64,000 nucleotides of DNA from Micavibrio_A sp040381535 (GCA_040381535.1 JBEIHF010000003.1:34121-98120); one strand, 5' to 3'. Counted from the stretch's first letter, positions 26,020 through 35,908 are shown. Numbers and translations: made by a program. The notes: a model not told the origin generated them from the sequence alone.

Positions 26020-27687
26020 TTACACCCGCACAAGGTGGATGGTGGTTTTCGGTTTCATAGAAAGTCTGTGTTGAACAAAACGGCGGATGCCGATGCGCAT
26101 TTCTTCGGAAATGAATTCGTCGTCATAAAGCTCTTCGCGCGTCATATCCGCGAGAATATCTTCGATTTCGTCTATGATAGCGTCTTCAAACTTCTGACCG
26201 TCTTCTTGATCGGGGTCGATAAGTCCCACGGTAGAAATTTTCGGATCGGAAACCATATCGCCGCGCGCATCCATCACGAGCGTCGCATGCACGGTCCCGG
26301 AAAACTGTAATTTGCGGCGTTGGACGATGGCTTGGTGATCCACACTTATAATGCGCTGTGGCTCCACCGCCAAAAGGCCCGTCTCAACATGGTCGACAAC
26401 CGATGGCGTGCCGGGGAAAAGACGGATAACCGAACCGTTATTCGGAACAATCGCGGTCGGCACCTGACAGGCACGAGCAATTTCGGCATGGGCTTCGAGC
26501 ATCGTGCGTTCGCCATGCACAGCAATCACGGATTGCGGCTTGATCCATTGCAGCATCTGGGTGATTTCATCGCGCGCGGGGTGGCCCGACACATGGATGC
26601 AATGTTTGGTTTCACGCGGCGATACAACGCGCACGGATGATGCCGCCAGATTGTTTTTGACCGAGATTATTTCTTTTTCGTTCCCCGGAATAGGTCGGGC
26701 GGAGAAAATAACCGTATCGCCGCGCTTGAAATTGATTTCCTGATGTTCACCGCGTGCGATACGGGCCAATTGCGCCCGCGCCTCGCCTTGAGAACCCGTT
26801 ACCACCATCACGACCTTGTCGTCGGGCAAATAACCGACTTCGTCTTCATCCACAAATTTCGGAACATCTTTGAGATATCCGCAATCCCGGGCCGCAGAAG
26901 CCATCGAATGGAGCGATCTTCCCATTAACGCAACTTGGCGTCCGTTTTCTTTCGCCGCCAGGCAAACAGATTTCAAACGCCCGATATTGGACGCAAACAT
27001 CGTGACGGCAATGCGTCCGTCGCATTCCTTGAACAACGCCGACAAACCTTTTTCGACATCGTCTTCGGAACCTGAAACGCCATCAACTTCGGCGTTGGTG
27101 GAATCACCGATATAGGCCAGAACACCTTTGGCACCGAATTTTTGGAACGGCACGGGGTCTGTGGGGAAATCAATGGTCGGTTTCGGATCAAGATTCCAGT
27201 CGCCGCTATGCACGATATTGCCGACATCGGTTTCGATGAACAGCGCGGCTGTCTGCGGCACTGAATGCGTTACGGGAGTAAAGGTGACTTTAAAGGGCTT
27301 TAAGGAAACGGTTTCGTTTGCTCCCACCTCGATAATCTCGGCGTCACGACAGGCGTTATTCTCGCTCATTTTTTTGCGCAAAACGGCGGCGGTAAAGGGA
27401 GTGGCGTAAATCAGACAACGCAAACGCGGCCACAAATGCGCGACAGCACCGACATGGTCTTCGTGCGCATGGGTGATAATCATCGCCACCACGTCTTTCT
27501 TACGTTCTTCCACAAATTTCGGATCGGGCAAAAGAATGTCGATGCCAGGATGCCTCTCGTCGGCAAAACCCATGCCGCAATCAACGATAAGCCATTTGTT
27601 TTGATACCCGTAAATATTGAGATTCACGCCGAACTGTTCGGCGCCGCCCAGCGGAATAAAATACAGCTCTTCTTTTTTAAAGTTCAT
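26020..27687 (-). CDS. rnj: Ribonuclease J
   Basis: RNase J is a metallo-beta-lactamase and beta-CASP nuclease with 5' exonuclease and endonuclease activity, which matures rRNA and degrades mRNA in alphaproteobacteria. The 555-residue protein has the metal motif ITHAHEDHVGA, the second metal site VHSGDWNLDP, the beta-CASP motif VTGSQGEARA, and IHVSGHPARDE. Length is normal. It follows coaX by 6 bases in the conserved birA-coaX-rnj order. Confidence 0.94.
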   Translation of the reverse strand: MNFKKEELYFIPLGGAEQFGVNLNIYGYQNKWLIVDCGMGFADERHPGIDILLPDPKFVEERKKDVVAMIITHAHEDHVGAVAHLWPRLRCLIYATPFTAAVLRKKMSENNACRDAEIIEVGANETVSLKPFKVTFTPVTHSVPQTAALFIETDVGNIVHSGDWNLDPKPTIDFPTDPVPFQKFGAKGVLAYIGDSTNAEVDGVSGSEDDVEKGLSALFKECDGRIAVTMFASNIGRLKSVCLAAKENGRQVALMGRSLHSMASAARDCGYLKDVPKFVDEDEVGYLPDDKVVMVVTGSQGEARAQLARIARGEHQEINFKRGDTVIFSARPIPGNEKEIISVKNNLAASSVRVVSPRETKHCIHVSGHPARDEITQMLQWIKPQSVIAVHGERTMLEAHAEIARACQVPTAIVPNNGSVIRLFPGTPSVVDHVETGLLAVEPQRIISVDHQAIVQRRKLQFSGTVHATLVMDARGDMVSDPKISTVGLIDPDQEDGQKFEDAIIDEIEDILADMTREELYDDEFISEEMRIGIRRFVQHRLSMKPKTTIHLVRV

Positions 27688-27693
27688 AGTTTT

Positions 27694-28479
27694 TTATGCT
27701 GCTTTCGATTTTTTGCGTGTGTGTTCATATATAGCAATGAGGCCCTTCATGGTCAGGTCTTCATCATGTTTGTCGATGGCTTTGGTTCCATCGGCGAATA
27801 ACGGCGACAATCCGCCTGTAGCGATAACAAGCGGCTTAACGCCCATTTCAGCGGACAGCCGCGCGATCATACCTTCGACGGAGCTTATCACACCCCAATA
27901 AATGCCGGACTGCATGGCATGGACCGTATCCTTGCCGATGACCGTGTCAGTTTTTTTTATGGCGATTTTCGGCAAAGCTGCAGCTGCTTGGCGGAGCGCC
28001 GCCATGGAAAGATTGACGCCCGGCGAAATAACGCCGCCGCAATGGTCGCCATTTTCATCGATCACGTCATAGGTGGTGGATGTACCAAAATCTACCACGA
28101 TGGCGGGATACTTATAAAAACGCTTCACCGCCATGGCATGGAGCAAACGGTCCGCGCCCATTTCTTCGGGCTTTTTGATTTTCACTTTGATATCGAGCTG
28201 AATGGGGTCCTGCCCCACCATCATCGGCGTAGTATCGAAATGCTTTTTGCACAGGCGCTGCAGGTTGAAATTGGCGTCCGCCACGACGGAGCTGACGATC
28301 GCATCGTCCACCGCGTCGAAATCTAGTGCAGCCTTCAAAAAAAGCGGATACAGCCATGACGCATATTCATCCGCCGTGCGGCCCGCATCGGTCTTACACC
28401 GCCACGAATGGACGATGTCTTTTCCGTCATAAAGGGCGAACACCACATTGGTATTGCCTGCTTCAATGGCCAGTAACAT
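27694..28479 (-). CDS. coaX: Type III pantothenate kinase
   Basis: CoaX phosphorylates pantothenate, the first step of coenzyme A synthesis. It is insensitive to CoA feedback and needs a monovalent cation. The 261-residue ASKHA-fold protein has the phosphate-binding loop AIEAGNTNVVFALYDG, the MGADRLLHA substrate motif and VVDFGTSTTYDVI. In the first motif Glu replaces the usual Asp (EAGNT for DxGNT), which is also common in alphaproteobacterial CoaX as I recall. It shares one base with birA (TAATG). Confidence 0.93.
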   Translation of the reverse strand: MLLAIEAGNTNVVFALYDGKDIVHSWRCKTDAGRTADEYASWLYPLFLKAALDFDAVDDAIVSSVVADANFNLQRLCKKHFDTTPMMVGQDPIQLDIKVKIKKPEEMGADRLLHAMAVKRFYKYPAIVVDFGTSTTYDVIDENGDHCGGVISPGVNLSMAALRQAAAALPKIAIKKTDTVIGKDTVHAMQSGIYWGVISSVEGMIARLSAEMGVKPLVIATGGLSPLFADGTKAIDKHDEDLTMKGLIAIYEHTRKKSKAA

Positions 28480-29210
28480 TAGTTCGCTCCAAAATGCACT
28501 TCACCCGCGGTGAAAGTTCTTTGTGTTCCGTCCATGTCGGCGATCAAAGCGCCGGTTTCGTCGATGCCAAGGAAGATGCCTTCATAGGTTATCTCGGGCA
28601 GGCGGATTTTCATATTCTCGCCCATCCCGTGGGCCTGTTTTAACCACGCTTCGCGCACAGGCGCAAATCCTTTGTTCTGCCATGATGTATAACGGTCCAA
28701 CAGCTTTTCGAGGTACAAATCGCGAAAAGTGTTGACCGCAAGCCGTTCTTTTTTAATCCGATCAAGCCCTTCGGCACCTTCAGGTGGGGAAAATATGTTC
28801 ACGCCCGTCCCTATAATAAGGTAATCCACGCGCCCGTGTTTATCGAGCTTGCTCTCCAAAAGGATGCCGGAAATCTTCTTTCCGTCGATTAAAATGTCGT
28901 TCGGCCATTTGAGTGTTTTGGCGTGCGAGGCATCCATTACTTCACCGATCGCATCCGAAAGCGCGAGACCTGTAACGAACGCCATCTGTCCTGCGACATC
29001 GGCTTTACAAGTCGGGCGAAGCAAAACGGAAAGATACAAATTGCCCATGGGCGAAGACCATTCGTTGCCATGGCGGCCCCTGCCCTTGGTTTGTAAAAGT
29101 GATTGAATAGCAAGTCCTTCGGGTTCAGCCGCGTCCGCCATATGGCGGACCATGTCTTGCGTGCTCGGCGTTGTGCCCAAAACCTGCACGCGCCAGAAAT
29201 TCTCACTCAT
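28479..29210 (-). CDS. birA: Biotin--[acetyl-CoA carboxylase] ligase
   Basis: The enzyme attaches biotin to the carrier protein of acetyl-CoA carboxylase. From MSENFWRV the product is 243 residues with the biotin-AMP loop GRGRHGNEW, KWPNDILIDGKKISGIL, and a short C-terminal domain. There is no N-terminal helix-turn-helix, so it is a ligase without repressor function (group I). The frame runs up to 29306, but that part overlaps nuoN. The chosen ATG overlaps the nuoN stop by 8 bases. Confidence 0.93.
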   Translation of the reverse strand: MSENFWRVQVLGTTPSTQDMVRHMADAAEPEGLAIQSLLQTKGRGRHGNEWSSPMGNLYLSVLLRPTCKADVAGQMAFVTGLALSDAIGEVMDASHAKTLKWPNDILIDGKKISGILLESKLDKHGRVDYLIIGTGVNIFSPPEGAEGLDRIKKERLAVNTFRDLYLEKLLDRYTSWQNKGFAPVREAWLKQAHGMGENMKIRLPEITYEGIFLGIDETGALIADMDGTQRTFTAGEVHFGAN

Positions 29211-30651
29211 TGTGAAAGAAAACGCTGACGGCATCGCGGCTGATATCCAGAAGCGGCGACGGGTTGAAGATGAACAGCAACATAAACGCAACCGATAATC
29301 CGACAATCAAATTGCGCGCGAAAGGAATACCCGCATCGAATTTGGCGACAGGCTCATCAAAAAACATGATCTTGATGATGCGGATGTAATAATATGCTGC
29401 AACGACCGAACACAAAACGCCGAACACAGATAAACCGTACAGACCCGCACCAACAGCCGCCTTGAAGACGAGGAATTTGCCGAAGAACCCTGCGAGCGGC
29501 GGAATGCCGGACATAGAGAACATCAGAATCGCGAGCGCATACGCCATTACGGGATTGTTGCGTGATAACCCTGAAAGATCGGAAATATTTTCCACCGCAT
29601 TTCCGTTGCGACGCATGGAAAGAACTATTCCGAACGTTCCCGCCGTCATGATCATATAGATGACCATGTACACAACAACGCAAGCGATACCTTCGGCCGT
29701 TCCTGCAGCAAGACCAACAAGCGCAAACCCCATATTACCGATGGATGAATAGGCCAGAAGACGTTTGATGTTGGTTTGTTGAAGCGCGGCGAATGCACCG
29801 ACCGCCATGGAAAGCGCGGAGAGTATCCAGATGATTTGCGTCCACTGCCCCGCGACGCTGGGGAACGCCTCGAACAACAAACGGATCATAAGGGCAATGG
29901 CAGCGATTTTGGGTACCATGGCAAAGAATGCGGTGACGGATGTCGGCGCGCCTTCATACACATCGGGCGTCCACATATGGAAAGGCACGGCGGAAACCTT
30001 GAACGCAAGACCGGAAAGCATGAACACAAGACCGATGATCGCGCCCATGCTACCTTGTTGTGCCAATGCCTCACCTATCGTGGCGAAATTGGTTGAACCC
30101 GTGTAGCCGTACACAAGAGACGCACCAAACAGCAGCATCCCCGAAGAAATCGCGCCGAGCACGAAATATTTCAAACCGGCTTCCGAGGATTTCACATTGT
30201 CGCGGTTGATTGAGGCCAGAACATAGAGCGCGAGCGATTGGAGTTCCAGACCCATATATAAAGAGAGTAGATCATTCGCCGAAACCATCAAAAGCATGCC
30301 AAGACCCGCAAACAAGGTCAGGATCGGATATTCGAACCGCGCAGTATTTTCCTGTTTGATATGGTCTATGCCGAGCGCGACTGAAATAATAAGACCCACT
30401 AGGATCACAAGTTTAAAAATCCCCGCTAACTGGTCCATGATAAACATACCGTTCAGCGCGGTCGTTTCTTCCCAGCTGCCATTCAGCAGCAGATAGCCCG
30501 TGATCGCAAAGGCCAAAACGACCATCCATCCCACAAGCGATGTGTCCTTGTCACCGCGAAACACGCCAACGATCAGCAGGAACAAACCGGCTAGCGCCAG
30601 AAATATTTCGGGCGCGAGGGGCGACAAAAAGGCAAAGGAGAAATCAGTCAT
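29203..30651 (-). CDS. nuoN: NADH-quinone oxidoreductase subunit N
   Basis: One of three antiporter-like proton-pumping subunits in the membrane arm of complex I. The 482-residue protein has about 14 helices and the conserved Mrp-antiporter core with KYFVLGAISSGMLLFG and the lysine helix LAYSSIGNMGFALVG. It overlaps nuoM by 8 bases upstream and birA by 8 bases downstream. It is the last nuo gene of this run. Confidence 0.96.
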   Translation of the reverse strand: MTDFSFAFLSPLAPEIFLALAGLFLLIVGVFRGDKDTSLVGWMVVLAFAITGYLLLNGSWEETTALNGMFIMDQLAGIFKLVILVGLIISVALGIDHIKQENTARFEYPILTLFAGLGMLLMVSANDLLSLYMGLELQSLALYVLASINRDNVKSSEAGLKYFVLGAISSGMLLFGASLVYGYTGSTNFATIGEALAQQGSMGAIIGLVFMLSGLAFKVSAVPFHMWTPDVYEGAPTSVTAFFAMVPKIAAIALMIRLLFEAFPSVAGQWTQIIWILSALSMAVGAFAALQQTNIKRLLAYSSIGNMGFALVGLAAGTAEGIACVVVYMVIYMIMTAGTFGIVLSMRRNGNAVENISDLSGLSRNNPVMAYALAILMFSMSGIPPLAGFFGKFLVFKAAVGAGLYGLSVFGVLCSVVAAYYYIRIIKIMFFDEPVAKFDAGIPFARNLIVGLSVAFMLLFIFNPSPLLDISRDAVSVFFHNE

Positions 30652-32164
30652 TGCCTGCCTCTTTTAAATCAACATTCGCATAGGTTTCGGTGCCGTCTTG
30701 GGATGTTTGATAATGTTCGAGCAGTTTGGCCACCGACGGTGAAATATTTTTCATGACAAGCGAAGGCGCGACACCGAACAGGATAACCATAATGCACAAC
30801 GGCACCAGATATCCGTATTCTGTTTTGGTAAGGTCGGGCATAGCGGATGCATCGGCGTTTTTGGGTTCGCCAAAAATCACTTTGCGGTAGAGCACGAGCA
30901 TATAGGCAGCGCCGAACACCACACCCGTCGTCGCAAACACGGCTGCATAGGTGTTGACTTGGAATGAACCGAGGAGCGTGAGGAATTCACCGACGAAACC
31001 CGACGTTCCGGGAAGACCAACGGAACCTAGGGTCAAAATCATAAACACCGTCGCATATTTCGGCATATTCTTGACCAGGCCACCATAGCGCGAAATCTCA
31101 CGCGTGTGCAAACGGTCATACACCACACCGACGCAAAGGAAGAGCGCTGCAGAGATTATGCCATGGGAGAGCATTTGGAACATCGCGCCATCGACGCCCT
31201 GTTGGGTGCCAGTGAAAATGCCCAAGGTCACAAAACCCATGTGCGAAACGGATGAATAGGCAATCAGCTTTTTCATGTCTTCTTGCACGAGCGCGACCAA
31301 GGCCGTGTAAACAATGGCGATGATGGATAATACGAAGACAAAATCTGTGAAATAGGCCGATGCGTCGGGAAGGATCGGCAGCGAGAACCGCAAGAATCCG
31401 TAACCGCCCATCTTCAAGAGAACACCCGCGAGGATAACAGACCCCGCCGTCGGCGCCTCGACGTGCGCATCGGGAAGCCATGTATGCACGGGCCACATCG
31501 GCATTTTCACCGCGAAAGATGCAAAAAACGCGAGCCACAACCATATCTGCACATCGCGCGTGAGATCATTTTGAGCCAAGGCCTCAATATCCGTCGTTCC
31601 CGTCGCGTAATACAGGTACAAAAGCGCGACCAGCATCAAAACGGAGCCAAGCAGCGTGTAGAGGAAGAATTTGAACGAGGCGTAAACCCGGCGCTTCCCG
31701 CCCCACACACCTATAATAAGGTACATGGGCAACAAAACGCCTTCGAAGAACACATAAAACAGAATGGCGTCGAGCGCAACGAACGTGCCGACCATAAATG
31801 TTTCAAGAATAAGAAACGCAACCATGAATTCTTTCACACGCTTGTCGATGGCATGCCAGCAGGAAATGATGCAGATCGGCGTCAGGAACGTGGAAAGCAG
31901 AACGAAATAGAGAGAAATGCCATCCACACCCACGTGATATTTGAGGTTCAGCGCGGGGAACCAAGAAGAATTTTCAACAAACTGGTAACCCGCATTGGTG
32001 CTGTCAAAATCCTTGAGCATGACCAGCGAGATAAAAAACACTACGGTGGAAACGGCAAGCGCGATCCAACGGGCGGCGGTATCGCTCAGCTTTGGCAAAG
32101 CGATTATTGCAAGCGCCCCTAGGAGCGGCAGAAAAATCTGGTATGAAAGAATATTGGCCAGCAT
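30644..32164 (-). CDS. nuoM: NADH-quinone oxidoreductase subunit M
   Basis: Second antiporter-like subunit of complex I, 506 residues, about 14 membrane helices. The motif YVFFEGVLLPMYLIIGVWGG contains the conserved glutamate, and LIAYSSVSHMGFVTLGIF the half-channel lysine region. It ends 8 bases inside nuoN and starts 9 bases after nuoL. Length and helix layout are as in other alphaproteobacteria. Confidence 0.97.
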   Translation of the reverse strand: MLANILSYQIFLPLLGALAIIALPKLSDTAARWIALAVSTVVFFISLVMLKDFDSTNAGYQFVENSSWFPALNLKYHVGVDGISLYFVLLSTFLTPICIISCWHAIDKRVKEFMVAFLILETFMVGTFVALDAILFYVFFEGVLLPMYLIIGVWGGKRRVYASFKFFLYTLLGSVLMLVALLYLYYATGTTDIEALAQNDLTRDVQIWLWLAFFASFAVKMPMWPVHTWLPDAHVEAPTAGSVILAGVLLKMGGYGFLRFSLPILPDASAYFTDFVFVLSIIAIVYTALVALVQEDMKKLIAYSSVSHMGFVTLGIFTGTQQGVDGAMFQMLSHGIISAALFLCVGVVYDRLHTREISRYGGLVKNMPKYATVFMILTLGSVGLPGTSGFVGEFLTLLGSFQVNTYAAVFATTGVVFGAAYMLVLYRKVIFGEPKNADASAMPDLTKTEYGYLVPLCIMVILFGVAPSLVMKNISPSVAKLLEHYQTSQDGTETYANVDLKEAGND

Positions 32165-32173
32165 TTTAAACTC

Positions 32174-34216
32174 TTAAACCCCGCCCAATTTATAGAAGAA
32201 CCAGCTGATAAAGCCGATCACACCGACCAGCATCACGAACGCATAATGGAAAACATAGCCAGTCTGGAATTTGCGAAGCGCCGAAGCGATATTAAGAGAA
32301 CGGGCAGCTACGCCATCCGGCCCTAGGCCATCGACGATGTTCTTATCGCTCTTCCAGAATATGAAACCTGCACGCAAGGTATTTTTGACGAAAATCGCAT
32401 CATAGGCTTCATCGAAATACCATTTGCGAAAGAACAGCGCATGAATGCCTTTAAATGTTGAGACCACCTTGGCGGGCAGGTTCGTGAATCTGGAATAGAA
32501 AACCCAAGACAGAAACAATCCCAAAATGCCCGCAAATGTCGGAAGCAACTTCACCCATTCCGGAACATGGTGCGCGCCCTCAACCGTATCGTTTTCGGGC
32601 AGAACCTTGATGGAATCTCCCCAGAAAATGAAACGATTCAATTCAGTGCCATGATCCAGCTCCTCTATAACGGGCGCTTCGATCGTGTGTTCGAATTCCA
32701 GTTCCTGTGTGACTTGGGTTTTGGTTTCATGGCCGCCCGCTCTGCTTCCCCCGACAAAACCTTCATAACCCAGTGCGCCTGCAAATAATGCACCGACGGT
32801 GAGAATGACCAAAGGCGTCAACATGGCAGGCGGGGATTCATGCGCGTGATCGAAAGTGTGGTGGTCCATACGCGGTTTGCCGTGGAACGTCATGAACAGC
32901 AAACGCCCCGAATAGAACGCAGTCATGAACGCGGCCATAATACCCATCCAGTAAGCGAACATACCGAACGATGTATGATCGGCGAACGCGCTCTCCAATA
33001 TAATGTCTTTGGAATAATAACCCGCGAAGAACGGCACACCGCAAAGTGCGAGCGAACCGATCCACATCATCACATAGGTCGCGGGAATTTTCTTCCACAC
33101 GCCGCCCATATTGCGCATGTCCTGTTCATGGTGGAGGGCGTGGATCACAGAGCCCGCGCCCAGGAACAAAAGCGCCTTGAAGAAAGCGTGAGTCATCATG
33201 TGGAATATCGCCGCGCCGTAAGCGGAAACTCCAAGCGCGAAGAACATATAGCCGAGCTGCGACATCGTGGAATACGCGATCACGCGTTTGATATCGAACT
33301 GCGTCAGGCCGATCGTGGCGGCGACAAACGCGGTGCACGCCCCGACGATACAAACCACCATCAACGCGTCCGGCGCATATTCGAACACGGGCGACATGCG
33401 GGCAACCAAAAATACACCGGCTGTTACCATCGTCGCGGCGTGGATAAGCGCCGACACGGGCGTGGGCCCTTCCATAGCGTCTGGCAGCCATGTGTGCAGA
33501 CCGAGCTGCGCGGATTTACCCATTGCGCCTATGAAGAGCAACAAACAGGTTGTGGTAAGCGCGGGCAGATCGAACCCAAAGAAATTGAAACGGGCATTGA
33601 CGAGGCTTTCGGCGTTTTCGAACAAAACATCGAACTGCACCGAACCGAACAACATGAAACAGGCGAAGATACCGAGCGCCAAACCGAAATCCCCTACCCG
33701 GTTGACGAGAAACGCCTTGATGGCGGCGGCATTCGCGGAATCCTTGTGGTTCCAGAAACCGATCAGAAGATAGGACGCAACGCCCACCCCTTCCCATCCA
33801 AAGAACAGCTGGATGAGGTTATCGGCCGTTACCAGCATCAACATTGCGAAGGTGAAGAGGGACAGATAAGACATGAAACGCGCCAGTGACTTATCTTCAT
33901 GCATATAGGCCGTGGAATAAACATGAACGCAACTTGATACGATGGTCACGACGCACATCATCACGACGGCGAGTTGGTCCATACGCAAAGCCCAATCGGC
34001 GACAAGTGTTCCCGAAGAAATCCAGTTCATGATGGTGATCGTACGCGGATCGGAACCCAGCACGACATCGACGAACAAGGCACAGGAACAAAACGCGGCG
34101 GTGACAACGCCTGCGCAGGTAATAAGCTCCACCACCTTGTTGCCCAATTGCTTGCCGAAGAGGAAGCAAATTATGAAGGCCACGATCGGCGGGAATATGG
34201 CAAAATACTCGATCAT
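32174..34216 (-). CDS. nuoL: NADH-quinone oxidoreductase subunit L
   Basis: The distal antiporter-like subunit, 680 residues. It has the 14-helix core with FFGWEGVGVASYLLIGFW and HTWLPDAMEGPTPVSALIHA, then the extra C-terminal stretch that forms the long lateral helix clamping subunits M and N. The segment of about residues 520-570 is hydrophilic and variable (FEHTIEAPVIEELDHGTEL). It starts 4 bases after nuoK. Confidence 0.97.
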   Translation of the reverse strand: MIEYFAIFPPIVAFIICFLFGKQLGNKVVELITCAGVVTAAFCSCALFVDVVLGSDPRTITIMNWISSGTLVADWALRMDQLAVVMMCVVTIVSSCVHVYSTAYMHEDKSLARFMSYLSLFTFAMLMLVTADNLIQLFFGWEGVGVASYLLIGFWNHKDSANAAAIKAFLVNRVGDFGLALGIFACFMLFGSVQFDVLFENAESLVNARFNFFGFDLPALTTTCLLLFIGAMGKSAQLGLHTWLPDAMEGPTPVSALIHAATMVTAGVFLVARMSPVFEYAPDALMVVCIVGACTAFVAATIGLTQFDIKRVIAYSTMSQLGYMFFALGVSAYGAAIFHMMTHAFFKALLFLGAGSVIHALHHEQDMRNMGGVWKKIPATYVMMWIGSLALCGVPFFAGYYSKDIILESAFADHTSFGMFAYWMGIMAAFMTAFYSGRLLFMTFHGKPRMDHHTFDHAHESPPAMLTPLVILTVGALFAGALGYEGFVGGSRAGGHETKTQVTQELEFEHTIEAPVIEELDHGTELNRFIFWGDSIKVLPENDTVEGAHHVPEWVKLLPTFAGILGLFLSWVFYSRFTNLPAKVVSTFKGIHALFFRKWYFDEAYDAIFVKNTLRAGFIFWKSDKNIVDGLGPDGVAARSLNIASALRKFQTGYVFHYAFVMLVGVIGFISWFFYKLGGV

Positions 34217-34220
34217 GCGG

Positions 34221-34529
34221 TTATCCTCTCATGCTCGAAATATCTTCCACGGCGATAGAGCCTTTGTTGCGAAAGAAGATGACAAGTATGGCGAGACCGA
34301 TGGCGGCCTCGGCGGCGGCGACGGTCAGGATGAACATGGTGAACACTTGCCCCGTCAGATCGCCGAGGAAGGACGAAAACGCCACAAAGTTGATATTGAC
34401 AGCGAGCAGCATCAATTCAATGCACATCAGAATGATGATCACGTTCTTGCGGTTCAAGAAGATGCCGAAAATCCCCATTGTAAAGAGGATGGCGGCAAGC
34501 GTGAGATAATGTTCCAGACCGATTTCCAT
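34221..34529 (-). CDS. nuoK: NADH-quinone oxidoreductase subunit K
   Basis: A 102-residue, three-helix membrane subunit at the base of the proton path. The conserved glutamates lie in CIELMLLAVNINFV and in AAAEAAIGLAI. Length is exactly that of the family. It directly abuts the nuoJ stop (34530) and lies 4 bases before nuoL. Confidence 0.96.
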   Translation of the reverse strand: MEIGLEHYLTLAAILFTMGIFGIFLNRKNVIIILMCIELMLLAVNINFVAFSSFLGDLTGQVFTMFILTVAAAEAAIGLAILVIFFRNKGSIAVEDISSMRG

Positions 34530-35132
34530 CTACACACCTTTACCCGTCTTAACTTTGACGACTTCCATTGCGTCTTCGCGTTTACGCGTATTTTGTTCTT
34601 TGATTTTCTGGCGGCGCACGCCCGATCTTTGGCGGTGCGTCAGAACGATCGCGCCGATCATGGCGACGAGCAGGATCAAACCCGCAATCTGGAACGCGTA
34701 CACATAATCCGTATAGAGAAGAAGCCCGAGCGATTCCGTGTTATTCTCTGTCGAAACAGGACTGGCGAGATTGCTCGCGACGGATGGCGCGAATTCCCAC
34801 GCGCTGTAAATGAAAATGAGCTCCGCCAATAAAACTCCACCGATGACGAGGCCGACCGGAACATATTGAAGCGCTCCTTTGCGCAATTCTGCAAAGCCTG
34901 TGTCGAGCATCATGACGACGAACAAGAACAAAACCGCCACCGCGCCGACATAAACGATGACCAAAATCATGGCCACGAATTCCGCGCCGAGCAGGACAAA
35001 CAGCCCCGCCGCGTTGAAGAACGCCAGAATGAGGAAAAGAACCGAGTGAACCGGGTTTTTCGCCGTGATGACGAACATCGCGCTGAGCAGCGTAACGAGG
35101 CTGAAAAGATAAAAGGCTAAAGGCTGTAACAT
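34530..35132 (-). CDS. nuoJ: NADH-quinone oxidoreductase subunit J
   Basis: Five-helix membrane subunit of complex I with the conserved VIVYVGAVAVLFLFVVMMLD segment containing the pi-bulge helix. I start at MLQPLAFYLF (200 residues). The frame extends to a TTG at 35177, but those residues are unlike NuoJ. The C-terminus carries a basic tail (RRQKIKEQNTRKRED). In this genome nuoJ begins a separate run: the next upstream gene on the same strand is 0.8 kb away, so nuoJ-N must have their own promoter in the 240-base gap before pagL. Confidence 0.93.
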   Translation of the reverse strand: MLQPLAFYLFSLVTLLSAMFVITAKNPVHSVLFLILAFFNAAGLFVLLGAEFVAMILVIVYVGAVAVLFLFVVMMLDTGFAELRKGALQYVPVGLVIGGVLLAELIFIYSAWEFAPSVASNLASPVSTENNTESLGLLLYTDYVYAFQIAGLILLVAMIGAIVLTHRQRSGVRRQKIKEQNTRKREDAMEVVKVKTGKGV

Positions 35133-35254
35133 CGTTGAATCACTTGGCGTTTTTGTAACAGCCTTTTCTAATCTCAATGCCCATTGGGTGCAAGGCGTGA
35201 AGTGAAAAAACCCCCATGAATGTCAGGAATTATAAGGGGTTCCGGCGCCCCCTG

Positions 35255-35268
35255 TGGCAACTTTGCCA
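35255..35268. promoter_or_regulatory. Perfect palindrome between nuoJ and pagL
   Basis: TGGCAA-CT-TTGCCA is a perfect 6+6 inverted repeat with a 2-base centre, in the divergent intergenic region between nuoJ (minus) and the pagL-like gene (plus). A GC-rich hairpin, AGGGG to CCCCT, lies just to its left at about 35235-35252. It could be an operator for a dimeric regulator. No regulator is assigned. Confidence 0.3.
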
Positions 35269-35372
35269 TACATGCCGATGCTTTAAGCTCATCCCTTGTT
35301 GTTCCCCCTTGCTTTTTTCCCTCTTTAGTTGAGAATTTGGCCATAAATTTTGGATTTTAAGGGGTCTACACA

Positions 35373-35888
35373 GTGAAAAAACTTATACTTTCCGCCTCAA
35401 TCTGCGGCTTTACCTTTACCGCCACACCGGCCTTCGCACAGGATGAAAGCGCGGAATCCTCCTACCTTTCCCTAGGTGTTGGTATCTGGGATGTCACGCA
35501 GGATGATGACATGGCGACAGATTTGCGTGTCGAATACCGCCACGGCGACCCATTATTTTGGAAAATAAAGCCTTGGGGAGGTCTTGAAGCCACTACGGAC
35601 GGTTCCATCTGGGGAGGCGTCGGTGTTTTAGCCGATTTCAAACCCGCGCAAAACATCTACATCACGCCATCTTTCGGCGTCGGTCTTTACACGGATGGCG
35701 GCAGCGACAAAGACCTCGATCACCCGATTGAATTCCGCTCCCAACTCGAAGCTGGTTATGAATTCGACAACACCCACCGTCTGGGCGTTGCTTTCGGCCA
35801 CATTTCAAACGCTGATCTGGGAGATGACAATCCGGGGACGGAAATCCTGAACGTGTATTACCACATGCCGGTGGGCAGCCTTTTCTAG
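35373..35888 (+). CDS. pagL: PagL-like lipid A 3-O-deacylase
   Basis: PagL is an outer-membrane beta-barrel esterase that removes the 3-O acyl chain from lipid A. The 171-residue protein starts with GTG, preceded by AAGGGG, has a signal peptide ending PAFA, and shows alternating barrel strands. The motif GVAFGHISNADLGDDNPGTE matches the PagL active site, where His and Ser two residues apart form the dyad, with a downstream Glu (PGTE). It ends at a good terminator. It sits alone on the plus strand inside the nuo cluster. Assignment is by motif and size and still needs a profile match. Confidence 0.8.
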   Translation: MKKLILSASICGFTFTATPAFAQDESAESSYLSLGVGIWDVTQDDDMATDLRVEYRHGDPLFWKIKPWGGLEATTDGSIWGGVGVLADFKPAQNIYITPSFGVGLYTDGGSDKDLDHPIEFRSQLEAGYEFDNTHRLGVAFGHISNADLGDDNPGTEILNVYYHMPVGSLF

Positions 35889-35908
35889 GATTGAATATTT
35901 ACAATTTA

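Noticed and set aside
32840..33889. 349-codon plus-strand frame
   Set aside because: Lies fully opposite nuoL, whose protein is unmistakable. The translated frame is His/Arg-rich and looks like the mirror of a membrane protein.
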